Origin: Chloroflexi bacterium UBA6077
GTDB lineage: Bacteria > Chloroflexota > UBA6077
Direction of reading: 5' to 3'
DNA length: 64,000 nt
Assembly (NCBI GenBank): GCA_002436065.1
Contig: DIXP01000079.1
Span: forward strand, 1-64,000
Position numbers and translations under genes: made by a program. Positions 31,704-39,064 of this stretch are shown here, piece after piece; the first letter of the stretch is position 1, and every line of letters starts with the position of its first letter. Under the pieces are notes generated by a model that ran no database searches, was not told where the DNA came from, and saw nothing but the letters and a program-made list of their open reading frames with translations.

Positions 31704-31964
31704 CTAACCCTGGCCGCAGCAGCCACCCCCGTGCCCACCACAATCGCCGCCCTGGCTGCCGCAAGGGGAGGTCTCGCAGCGTTCCTCCCGGCCGCAGCAG
31801 GTGTGGCTGCTCGACCCGCTGAGCCGAGCCATGTGCCCAGCCGAAGGCAACCTCACCAGGCTGTCGCTATCGCAGGAGGGGCAGCGGGCGGGATCAGAGG
31901 AAGCGCGGACTAGCAGTTCGACCACCTGGCCGCATGTGGTGCATCGGAAGTCGTATATGGGCAT
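31704..31964 (-). CDS. FmdB-family zinc-ribbon protein, copy 1
   Basis: 86 residues. The FmdB start MPIYDFRCTTCGQVVELLVR with CPSC downstream forms the zinc ribbon; a Cys/Gly-rich tail (CCGREERC, CGGHGGGCCGQG) may bind more metal. FmdB was named from a formamidase/formate-linked regulatory protein; the general function is unclear. ATG 31964 has AAGGAG 7 bases upstream. It follows a DUF134 regulator by 14 bases, so both probably belong to the operon controlled from 32445-32464. Confidence 0.85.
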   Translation of the reverse strand: MPIYDFRCTTCGQVVELLVRASSDPARCPSCDSDSLVRLPSAGHMARLSGSSSHTCCGREERCETSPCGSQGGDCGGHGGGCCGQG

Positions 31965-31978
31965 CTGGAGTCTCCTTC

Positions 31979-32428
31979 TTACCGGTCTTCGGGTATGCAG
32001 GGGCAGCACTGGTGGTGATGGCCCTGTTGACGTGGCAGCTCAGATGCCTGTCCCTCGCAGTTGGGACAGGCCAGGGGTGAATCGGCGGCCGTCTGCTCCC
32101 AACGATGGTTGCAGTGGCGACAGTGGAGTTGCATGGGGACGACCTCGTAATCACCCCCTTCGATGCGGAGGGCCTTCCCTAGCACCAGCGCCTCGGCTAC
32201 GCAGCGATGAGCCTTCTCCAGGATCCGCTGGAAGGTGGGGCGGGAGACGCCCATCCTCTCGGCGCCCTGCTCCTGCTCCAGCCCCTCCAGGTCCTTGAGG
32301 CGCAAAGCCTCCAACTCCTCCATCGACAGCTGCACCTCTTCCAGCAGCCGAAGGGGGATGCCACGAGGCTTGAAGTAGGTTACGCCAGGCAGGAAGGCGA
32401 CGCGCCTGGGCTTTCGGGGTCTTGCCAC
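31979..32428 (-). CDS. DUF134 family putative transcriptional regulator, copy 2
   Basis: 149 residues, closely similar to the protein at 5917-6423: MARPRKPRRVAFLPGVTYFK, LSMEELEALRLKDLEGLEQE, a helix-turn-helix (ERMGVSRPTFQRILEKAHRC) and a zinc ribbon CRHCN with CPNC. The C-terminal tail is rich in His and Cys (GHHHQCCPCI), suggesting metal sensing. The start codon has a TTGTGAGC-N4-GTTCATAA operator-like site only 17 bp upstream, consistent with autoregulation. Confidence 0.85.
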   Translation of the reverse strand: MARPRKPRRVAFLPGVTYFKPRGIPLRLLEEVQLSMEELEALRLKDLEGLEQEQGAERMGVSRPTFQRILEKAHRCVAEALVLGKALRIEGGDYEVVPMQLHCRHCNHRWEQTAADSPLACPNCEGQASELPRQQGHHHQCCPCIPEDR

Positions 32429-32444
32429 GGTAAATCCCTCTACG

Positions 32445-32464
32445 TTGTGAGCATCTGTTCATAA
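32445..32464. promoter_or_regulatory. DUF134-type operator (site 8)
   Basis: TTGTGAGCATCTGTTCATAA: one mismatch in each arm relative to TTATGAGC/GCTCATAA. It is immediately upstream of the second DUF134 gene. Confidence 0.6.
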
Positions 32465-32601
32465 GCCATTATGCCACAGTCGCGGGATTTCCGCGACGTT
32501 CCACGCCTTGGCTCAGAAGTGGCCCGGGCGATGCGAGGGACGGAACACTGGGACACGGAGACGCGGAGATGGAGCGGCCACTGGGCTCCCCCTCACCCCG
32601 T

Positions 32602-32625
32602 GGGGGAGGGGGCCGGGGGGTGGGG
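32602..32625 (+). other. Potential G-quadruplex motif
   Basis: Four G-runs of 5, 5, 6 and 4 bases, separated by loops of 1, 2 and 1 bases, lie in the intergenic stretch downstream of the short ferredoxin gene. The surrounding sequence (CCCTCACCCCGTGGGGGAGG) resembles the palindromic element type seen within qmoB. Confidence 0.5.
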
Positions 32626-32649
32626 TCCGCCTCCCTCCCCCCCCCGTCT

Positions 32650-32856
32650 CTACCTGACCAGGTAAGGCATCACGACCTTGATGGCCTCCTTCGGGCACTC
32701 CAGCTCGCAGGTCTCGCAGTACCAGCACTGGTCGTACTTGACGAATGGGAAGCCATCCTCGCCCAGTCTCAGGTTATCGAGTGGACAGAGTTGGACACAG
32801 GTTCCGCAACCGTTGCAGCTACTCCTATCTACTTCTACCGATTCCCAGCTCATCAT
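32650..32856 (-). CDS. Short two-cluster ferredoxin (AprB-like partner)
   Basis: 68 residues with two [4Fe-4S] motifs, CNGCGTCVQLCP and CWYCETCELECP, as in the core of APS reductase beta subunit. Canonical AprB is about twice as long and has a tail that wraps around AprA; that tail is absent. The start overlaps the flavoprotein stop (ATGA), so both are made together. It probably relays electrons to the FAD of the adjacent flavoprotein. Confidence 0.8.
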   Translation of the reverse strand: MMSWESVEVDRSSCNGCGTCVQLCPLDNLRLGEDGFPFVKYDQCWYCETCELECPKEAIKVVMPYLVR

Positions 32857-34502
32857 AGGACACCTCCCTGGATTGGCTTGGTGGTGATCTTCGTGGCTCC
32901 GTCCTCGCCCTTCTGGACGACGAGGTGCTTGAGGAACTCGGCATCGTTGCGCTCTGGGTAGTCGCTGCGGTAGTGCCAGAGACCCCAGCGGGACTCCTTG
33001 CGTTCGAGGGAGGCCTGAGCGGAGAGTCGGGCGCAGGATAGGATGTGGCCGACCTCGTTCCAGTGGCCGAGCTCGTGGGAGTCGGAGACCTTGACCTCCG
33101 TCTTCCAGGCTTGCTCCAGCTTGTCCATCCACTCGACGGCCTGGGAGAGCTTGTACGAGTTCTTGGGAGGGACGGCGTAGTCGTTGATGAGCCGACGCAG
33201 CTTGTACTCGAAGGTGGCGAGGTCGACCTTGCCCGAGCCCGCGAGGGGCAGGTAGGTGTTGGCTTCGAGTTGGGCGACCTGGGACTCATCGATGGAGGGC
33301 TGGGGGGTCTTGTCGAGGGAGTCGATGGCCCCCTCGGCGGAGACCTCGCCGAAGACGAAGGCGCCGGTTAGGTGCTGCCTGGGGACGTTGGCGACGTCTC
33401 CCGCGGCATACAGGCCGGGCATGGAGGCTTCGGCCTTCTCGTTGACGACGAGGCCGGTGATGCCGTGGCCGCCGCACAGGTAGAACTCCGTCGGCTTCAA
33501 CTCTATCGGCTTCTCGCGGAAGTTCAGACCTCGCTGCTCGAAGAAGCGCTGCTGAACGGGCCGCTCGGTGGAGAAGAGGACGGACTCGATCTCCCTGATC
33601 TTTTCCTCGGACAGGTGGGTCATCTTCACGAACGCCGGGTCTCGATGCTCCTCGAACTCCTTGAGGATAACCTTCATCGGGACGTGGCCCTCGCCCAGCG
33701 GCTTGCCGTCTACATTGGTCACCTGAGCGCCGCGGGGCAGGGTGATGTACAGGAGCGGCGCCTCGAGGTCCTTGATCAGCGGGTAGCTGACGGTGCACTC
33801 GAGGCCGGTGAGCTGTGCGCCCGCCTGGTAGGCGAGGGCGTAGCCGTCACCGGTGTTGCCCGGATAGTCGTAGGTACCGAAGAGGTAGCCGGAGTTGGGC
33901 AGGCCGAAGCGGGCGCATCCGCCGGTGGTTAGGATGACCGCCTTGGCCTTGCAGACGACGAACTCGCCGGTGCGGATGTTGAGGCCGGTGGCGCCGACGA
34001 CTCTGCCGTCCTTGGTCAGGAGGCTGGTGGCGGAGGTGCGGTTGACCACGGTGACGCCGGATTTGAGCACCTTGTCCGCAAGCATGGTCTTCAGCTCAGG
34101 GGCGTCCATGGCCACCAGGAACTTGCCCTTGGAGTGCACTCGCAGGGTCTGGTAGTCGCCTTTCTCGTCTCTGGGGAACTTGATCCCCCAGCCCTCTAGC
34201 TTCTGGAGCAGGCCGAAGCTGCGCTTTGCCATCACGTAGCTGGCCATCTGGTCCTCGATGCCCTCGACGTAGATGGATGAAGACTCGACGTACAGTTCCG
34301 GGGAGTCCTTGCCCGGAATGGACACGATGTTGAGGCCGTCCATCCCGCAGCAGAGAGAACCGCTCCGCTTGATTTGGCCCTTCTCGAAGACCACGACCTT
34401 CGCGCTTGGCATCAGCTCCTTTGCTCGTATCGCCGCCATGCAGCCCGCGCTGCCGCCCCCTATGATCAGGACGTCGGCATCCATGTCTACCCGTTTCGCC
34501 AT
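32853..34502 (-). CDS. AprA/fumarate reductase-family flavoprotein
   Basis: 549 residues. The N-terminal FAD-binding motif ADVLIIGGGSAGCMAAIRAK and the RSGSLCCGMDGLNI segment (compare RSGAVAQGLSAIN of APS reductase), then GGHGITGLVVNEKAEASMPG and LYAAGDVANVP, place it in the fumarate reductase/APS reductase alpha family. The C-terminal ESRWGLWHYRSDYPERND resembles the end of AprA. Shorter than canonical AprA (about 650) and paired with a minimal ferredoxin, so APS as substrate is possible but not established; another substrate is favoured slightly by the GntR-family regulator in the same operon. ATG 34502 has GGAGG 8 bases upstream. Confidence 0.75.
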   Translation of the reverse strand: MAKRVDMDADVLIIGGGSAGCMAAIRAKELMPSAKVVVFEKGQIKRSGSLCCGMDGLNIVSIPGKDSPELYVESSSIYVEGIEDQMASYVMAKRSFGLLQKLEGWGIKFPRDEKGDYQTLRVHSKGKFLVAMDAPELKTMLADKVLKSGVTVVNRTSATSLLTKDGRVVGATGLNIRTGEFVVCKAKAVILTTGGCARFGLPNSGYLFGTYDYPGNTGDGYALAYQAGAQLTGLECTVSYPLIKDLEAPLLYITLPRGAQVTNVDGKPLGEGHVPMKVILKEFEEHRDPAFVKMTHLSEEKIREIESVLFSTERPVQQRFFEQRGLNFREKPIELKPTEFYLCGGHGITGLVVNEKAEASMPGLYAAGDVANVPRQHLTGAFVFGEVSAEGAIDSLDKTPQPSIDESQVAQLEANTYLPLAGSGKVDLATFEYKLRRLINDYAVPPKNSYKLSQAVEWMDKLEQAWKTEVKVSDSHELGHWNEVGHILSCARLSAQASLERKESRWGLWHYRSDYPERNDAEFLKHLVVQKGEDGATKITTKPIQGGVL

Positions 34503-34549
34503 GTGCATGTCCTCCTCTGCCGGCCGTGGGGCCGGTTACTCGTGGGAAG

Positions 34550-35296
34550 TCACTCGGTTTCTTCAGCTAGCACTCGTTTAGCGGATCCCCGGAGGTTACG
34601 TGTACGGAACCTGTACTTGTCGCTCCGGTGGACGTATCGGTTCACCCAGAGCGGTTTGCCGTCGACTGCGTAGACAGTTCTCTCCATGACCAGGACCGGC
34701 GAGCCCTTGGGTACCCCCAGGAGGATCGCTTCCTTCGCTCCGGCCGCACCGGCTTCGATAACGGTCTCGCTTTCGTGGGCGCGGGTGCCCAGATGGTCCT
34801 CTATCGCCTTGAAGATGGGTGTGGTCTCCAAGTCACAGTTGGAGAGCACCGCCCCAATCGCCCGGGGAAAGTAGCTGTCGCTGAGAGCGACAGTCTCTTC
34901 TCCGATCCTCAACACCCTCCTGAGCCAGAAGACCGGTTCCTCCGGCTCCATGCCCAGCTTCTCAGCAGTGGCGGGGTCGGCGGGCAACTCCTCGACCGCC
35001 AGGACCTCGGCGCTGGGCTCCAGTCCGAGTGCCTCCGTTTCCTGGAAGAAGCCGCATACCGCTCCAAGGGGTTCCTCGAACTTGGGGCGACGGACAAAGG
35101 TGCCCTTTCCAACCCGTCGGTAGAGATAGCCCTCCTGTACGAGGGTCTGGATTGCCCGTCGCACGGTGATAGAGCTGACGCCGAAGCGCTCTTCCAGCTG
35201 CCTCTCGGTGGTGAAAGGGTCTCCCTGACTGAACCCTCCGGATTGGATCTCCTTTCGGAGGAGTTCGGAGATCTGCAGGTGATAGGGAGCGACCAT
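34550..35296 (-). CDS. GntR-family regulator, HutC/UTRA subfamily
   Basis: 248 residues. The N-terminal winged helix is complete (PYHLQISELLRKEIQSGGFS, then GVSSITVRRAIQTLVQEGYL and RRVGKGTFVRRP). A UTRA ligand-binding domain follows, with typical segments ALSDSYFPRAIGAVL and SPVLVMERTVYAVDGKPLWV. UTRA regulators respond to small organic ligands. The gene is upstream of and co-directional with the AprA-like flavoprotein, with 47 bases between them. The GGGAGG ribosome site is 8 bases before the ATG; a GTATAC-centred palindrome precedes it. Confidence 0.85.
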   Translation of the reverse strand: MVAPYHLQISELLRKEIQSGGFSQGDPFTTERQLEERFGVSSITVRRAIQTLVQEGYLYRRVGKGTFVRRPKFEEPLGAVCGFFQETEALGLEPSAEVLAVEELPADPATAEKLGMEPEEPVFWLRRVLRIGEETVALSDSYFPRAIGAVLSNCDLETTPIFKAIEDHLGTRAHESETVIEAGAAGAKEAILLGVPKGSPVLVMERTVYAVDGKPLWVNRYVHRSDKYRFRTRNLRGSAKRVLAEETE

Positions 35297-35323
35297 GCGG
35301 AAAACCTCCCGGAGGGTTGATGT

Positions 35324-35337
35324 ATTAGTATACCAAT
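35324..35337. promoter_or_regulatory. GntR-type operator
   Basis: ATTAGTATACCAAT, an inverted repeat centred on GTATAC with one mismatch, 28 bp upstream of the GntR start. The form fits HutC-type GntR operators and suggests autoregulation of the regulator-flavoprotein-ferredoxin operon. Confidence 0.55.
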
Positions 35338-35556
35338 ATCACAATATCCTGAGTGGCCTGAGTGTATCCGAGGGTCGAGCGGATGTCAATATCCTTGGGC
35401 CGTTTTCACGAATAGATGGTCTGGCCCGGTTCAGGCGCGCTGTCGGTTGGCTGGCACCTCTCTTGCCATGTTCAGCCCCCTCGGCATGGCACGAGGAAGT
35501 CGGTTCTGTCCCTTCAATTGGGGAGAGGCCAGTATTTCGGAAGGAGGCGATGCGGA

Positions 35557-36198
35557 ATGCAGGCTCGTAGGAGAGAGCACGAGCACCGCGAGCAGATGGA
35601 GCCCGAGGGGCAGCGCACGGAGCCCGAGGGGCAGCGGATGGAATCCGTGGAGACCATGGAGACCGTGGAGCGCCCCATTGAGCGCTATGAGTCCGAGGGC
35701 CGAATGGGCGAGCACCGCGACCTGGTCCACTGGGGGCCAGTCTGGTTGGGACTGCTCAGCGCCTTCGGTGTGCTGATCTTCCTGGGTCTCTTGGCGTTGG
35801 CAGTGGGGTTGAATACGGCGCCCACGACTGCAACCGGAGCGCCCGATGCCACGGCCGGTATCATCAGCATCATTGCGGTGCTGATCGCCTTTGCCATTGG
35901 TGGCTGGATTGCTGGTAGGACCTCATCGTCCCGCGGCACGTTCTCTGGCATTGTGACGGGGACGGCGGTGTGGGCGCTGGGCCTTACGCTGATCATCCTG
36001 CTATCGGCCATTGGGCTAGGTGGGTTGCTGGGTGTCTTCGCCGGTGCCTTGGGTGGCATTCCCACGGGTACGGCGGTGGTTGCAGTCGGCAACGCGGCCG
36101 TCACCGCGTTGATAGGCGTGTTCCTGACATGGCTGGTCACCGTTGGGGCTTGCGTTCTGGGTGCGACGCAGCGGGCGCCGGAACTGCGGGAGTACTAG
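35557..36198 (+). CDS. Hypothetical multi-helix membrane protein with Glu-rich repeat N-terminus
   Basis: 213 residues. A charged N-terminus contains the tandem repeats MEPEGQR/TEPEGQR and METMETVE. About four to five membrane helices follow (GLLSAFGVLIFLGLLALAVG, IISIIAVLIAFAIGGWIAG, GLTLIILLSAIGLGGLLGVF, ALIGVFLTWLVTVGACVLGA). I do not recognise a family; Gly-rich helices resemble small TIGR04086-type membrane proteins. ATG 35557 lies 9 bases after AAGGAGG and is preferred to the nearer out-of-frame ATG. Confidence 0.6.
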   Translation: MQARRREHEHREQMEPEGQRTEPEGQRMESVETMETVERPIERYESEGRMGEHRDLVHWGPVWLGLLSAFGVLIFLGLLALAVGLNTAPTTATGAPDATAGIISIIAVLIAFAIGGWIAGRTSSSRGTFSGIVTGTAVWALGLTLIILLSAIGLGGLLGVFAGALGGIPTGTAVVAVGNAAVTALIGVFLTWLVTVGACVLGATQRAPELREY

Positions 36199-36210
36199 AC
36201 ACGGTAGCAT

Positions 36211-36242
36211 GGGGCGCGGGAGAGTTGACTCTGCCGCGCCCC
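36211..36242. terminator. Stem-loop terminator
   Basis: GGGGCGCGG and CCGCGCCCC arms, extended inward by AGAGT/ACTCT around TG, form a nearly continuous 14-bp hairpin 13 bases after the membrane protein stop. There is no clear T-run. Confidence 0.55.
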
Positions 36243-36354
36243 TCGCGTCTAGCCAGGGGTTTATTCCCGACCTCTTCTCCAGTATCATTGCTCCATGAAC
36301 TACTTGGCGCGAATTGCCAGGTAGAGTCCACCGCTAGTCGGGGGTAGCGCCGCG

Positions 36355-36864
36355 ATGACCGACGAAGAGATCAGGTTGGCCGCCACCACTCCAGACGAGA
36401 GAATTCTTCTGCTACCTCACTGTCTGCGTCCTAGCAAGAGCTGTCCAGGGCGGTTCGAAAGGACGGGGTTGGTTTGTCCCCATGATTGCAGGGAGCCCTG
36501 CGTGGTTGGCCGCTTGGTGCGCTCTGCTCTCGCCGCGGGCTGCAAGGGGGTGTGCATTGCTGCCGGCGGGTCGATGGCTGTGAAGTACGTAGCCGAGGTT
36601 CGACCCAAGGCAATCGTTGCGGTGGCCTGTGACAAGGAGTTGGCTGAGGGTGTAGAGGCCGTGAAGAAGATTGGGACGGGTGGAGCCCCCTTCCCGGCTA
36701 TCGTGGTGGTGCCTCTATCCAGAGATGGTTGCGTCGACACGGAGGTCGACGAGTCGCTCGTCATGGATGCTCTCAGAGTGGGGAGCTTTGAGCCAAGGGG
36801 CGGTCAGGGAGCCGATCCTGGGCAGGGTGCGAGGCTCACCCCGGGAGGGGCATGCATTGGTTGA
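36355..36864 (+). CDS. DUF116 domain protein
   Basis: 169 residues. LLPHCLRPSKSCPGRFERTG, VCPHDCREPC, IAAGGSMAVKYVAEVRPKAI and VACDKELAEGVEAVKK are characteristic of DUF116, a conserved cysteine-rich domain of unknown function found mainly in anaerobes and archaea. The cysteines suggest metal binding. The 3' end overlaps the predicted TTG start of the isomerase gene. Confidence 0.8.
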   Translation: MTDEEIRLAATTPDERILLLPHCLRPSKSCPGRFERTGLVCPHDCREPCVVGRLVRSALAAGCKGVCIAAGGSMAVKYVAEVRPKAIVAVACDKELAEGVEAVKKIGTGGAPFPAIVVVPLSRDGCVDTEVDESLVMDALRVGSFEPRGGQGADPGQGARLTPGGACIG

Positions 36865-37897
36865 CAAGGCGACCGAGCACGAGCGGCGCAAAGATGCGCA
36901 GTTGCGCATCTGCCTGGACAACGATGTGCAATCCAGAGATATCACGACAGGGCTTGAGCGATACCGCCTGGTGCACCAGGCGCTCCCCGAGATCGATTGG
37001 GAGGAGATAGACCTCTCGGTGTCGCTCCTCGGGAAGCGGCTGCGGGCTCCCGTGCTGATCTCCCCAATGACCGGCGGGTGCGGGTTGGGGGCGAGGGTAA
37101 ACCGGCACCTGGCCGAGGCGGCGCAGCGGCTGGGTCTCGCCATGGGGGTGGGCTCGCAGCGGACTGCCCTGGTCGACCGGTCTCTGGAGAGCGGATACCG
37201 GGTGCGCGACCTGGCTCCAGACATCTTCCTGATGGGAAACCTGGGCGCGGTCCAGTTGAACGCCGGCTTCGGGCTGGAGGAGTGCTGCCGGGCGGTGGAG
37301 ATGATCGCGGCTGACGCACTCTGCCTCCACCTGAACGCACTCCAAGAGCTGCAGCAGGGAGGCGGTGACCTGCGGTTTCACGGTCTGCTCCAGAGAATCG
37401 CTGAGGTGTGCCGGCGGCTGCCCTTCCCTGTAGTGGCCAAAGAGGTGGGTTGGGGTATGTCGGAGGGTGCGGCTCGGGCGCTGGCCTCGAGCGGCGTTGG
37501 TGCGATAGATGTCTCGGGGGCGGGTGGGACCTCCTGGTATCTCGTTGAGCAGATCTCCAGAGGTGCGACGAGGGATGATGCCTTGCGGTCGCCCTTTGCC
37601 TCCTGGGGCATTCCAACGGCAGAGTCGCTTCTGCAGGCCGTTGGCGTCGCGGGAGACCTCCCGGTCATTGCCTCGGGCGGGATACGAAACGGTGTGGACG
37701 CGGCCAAGGCGCTAGCCATGGGGGCCACCCTGGTAGGTGTGGCGCTGCCGCTGCTGAGGCCGGCGACAGAGGGGGTGGAGGCGGTAGTCGCCTGGCTGGA
37801 GCACTTCATCCTGGAATTGCGCACGGCGATGTTTGGCATCGGCGCGGCGGACATTCCCACCCTTCGTCAGACACGGCAGCTGGCGCGGGTGAAGTAG
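36857..37897 (+). CDS. fni: Type 2 isopentenyl-diphosphate delta-isomerase
   Basis: 346 residues of the FMN-dependent IDI-2 family: VLISPMTGGCGLGARVNRHL, AMGVGSQRTAL, LMGNLGAVQLNAGFG, HLNALQELQQGGGD, VAKEVGWGMSEGAARALASS, IDVSGAGGTSW and VIASGGIRNGVDAAKALAMG, all typical flavin- and substrate-binding segments. It interconverts IPP and DMAPP for isoprenoid synthesis. TTG 36857, after GGGAGGGG, is chosen because the frame further upstream is antisense to nothing conserved and overlaps DUF116. Confidence 0.9.
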   Translation: MVDKATEHERRKDAQLRICLDNDVQSRDITTGLERYRLVHQALPEIDWEEIDLSVSLLGKRLRAPVLISPMTGGCGLGARVNRHLAEAAQRLGLAMGVGSQRTALVDRSLESGYRVRDLAPDIFLMGNLGAVQLNAGFGLEECCRAVEMIAADALCLHLNALQELQQGGGDLRFHGLLQRIAEVCRRLPFPVVAKEVGWGMSEGAARALASSGVGAIDVSGAGGTSWYLVEQISRGATRDDALRSPFASWGIPTAESLLQAVGVAGDLPVIASGGIRNGVDAAKALAMGATLVGVALPLLRPATEGVEAVVAWLEHFILELRTAMFGIGAADIPTLRQTRQLARVK

Positions 37898-37901
37898 CGC
37901 C

Positions 37902-37939
37902 GAAGAATCTCCGGGGCCTCCGCCAACAGGAGATTCTTC
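37902..37939. terminator. Inverted repeat between convergent genes (repeat family)
   Basis: GAAGAATCTCC and GGAGATTCTTC (11 bp each) flank a 16-base loop, followed by a second dyad (GCAGGCTGCGGCCTGC). The sequence GGAGATTCTTCGC...CTCAGAATGACA resembles a widely dispersed intergenic repeat type. It lies between fni and the topoisomerase gene and probably stops transcription from both sides. Confidence 0.55.
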
Positions 37940-37984
37940 GCAGGCTGCGGCCTGCTCAGAATGACAAGGTAAGGGGCAGGCCGC

Positions 37985-39061
37985 TCAGAGCGATCGAAGC
38001 AGGTCCAGCCCCACCTGCTCCAGGGCGGAGATGTAGCGAGTGGGGCTATCGGATGTCTCATCCTCTGATGCCGCGGTTGGTTGAGGGAGAGTGCCTTCCA
38101 GGTAGGCGTGGATCACTGCTGGATGGATATAGTGCTTGCGGCACACGGCGGGGGTGTTGCCCATCTTCTCGGCAACCTGTTCCACGGCCCTCACCACCTG
38201 CTGCTTGCACTCCCAACCTTCCTGGCAGGGGCCGATCTCCCAGAATGCTTCGACGGCCAGGACTGTGGCGGCCCAGGTGCGGAAGTCCTTGGCGGTGAAG
38301 TCGCCTCCGCTGATCTCCTTCAGATAGCAGTTGACGTCTCCAGACTCGATGGAGTGGTGGTTGCCCTGCTCGTCGACGTACTGGAACAGTTCGTGGCCGG
38401 GGATTTCCTGACATCTCTTGACGATTCGCGCCAGCCGTCGGTCGGACAGCTCGACGGAATAGTGCTTGCCAGCCTTGCCCCGGAACTGGAACCGCACCCG
38501 AGCGCCAGCTACGTCCACCTGCTCGTCTTGAAGAGTCGTCAGGCCGAAAGACTCGTTCTCACGGCGGTACTCCGCGTTGCCAATGCGGATCCGTGTGTAC
38601 TCCAGAAGCCGGACCACGGTGGCCAGCACCTTCTCTCTGGGCATGCCGCGAAGGGCCAGGTCCTTCTCCACCTGCTTGCGAACGCGGGGCAGCGCTTCGC
38701 CGAAGGCCACCATCCGGTCAAACTTGACCGTGTCCCGAATCCTTCGCCATTGCGAGTGGTACCGGTACTGCTTGCGGCGCTTCCCGTCGCGGCCGGTTGC
38801 CTGGAGGTGCCCATGGGGGATTGGGCAGATCCAGACATCGCTCCAGGCAGGTGGGATAGCGAGGGATTTGATGCGACCGATGGTCTCTTCGTCCTCTACA
38901 GTGGTGCCGTTGGGGGCCGTGTAGGTGAAGCCGTCGCTACCGTGCCGGCGACGGATCCCGGGCAGGGTGTCCAGCACGTAGAGCAACCCCACCGCCTCCG
39001 CGGACTGTACGGGATCGAGGGTTTGCGTTTCGGTTGTGTCCTGGCCACACCGTGGTGGCAT
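37985..39061 (-). CDS. DNA topoisomerase IB (poxvirus/Deinococcus type)
   Basis: 358 residues. The N-terminal domain (GIRRRHGSDGFTYTAPNGTT, AIPPAWSDVWICP, GRDGKRRKQYRYHSQWRRIR) and the catalytic domain (LEYTRIRIGNAEYRRENESF, KDFRTWAATVLA) end with the active-site tyrosine in NTPAVCRKHYIHPAVI (Tyr about 311). It relaxes supercoils through a 3'-phosphotyrosine intermediate. The length is normal for bacterial topoisomerase IB. It begins 3 bases after the dipeptidase stop, in the same transcription unit. Confidence 0.9.
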   Translation of the reverse strand: MPPRCGQDTTETQTLDPVQSAEAVGLLYVLDTLPGIRRRHGSDGFTYTAPNGTTVEDEETIGRIKSLAIPPAWSDVWICPIPHGHLQATGRDGKRRKQYRYHSQWRRIRDTVKFDRMVAFGEALPRVRKQVEKDLALRGMPREKVLATVVRLLEYTRIRIGNAEYRRENESFGLTTLQDEQVDVAGARVRFQFRGKAGKHYSVELSDRRLARIVKRCQEIPGHELFQYVDEQGNHHSIESGDVNCYLKEISGGDFTAKDFRTWAATVLAVEAFWEIGPCQEGWECKQQVVRAVEQVAEKMGNTPAVCRKHYIHPAVIHAYLEGTLPQPTAASEDETSDSPTRYISALEQVGLDLLRSL

Positions 39062-39064
39062 TTG

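Noticed and set aside
32853..34502. Firm call as APS reductase AprA
   Set aside because: Length, the missing AprB tail and the GntR context leave other fumarate reductase-family substrates equally possible.
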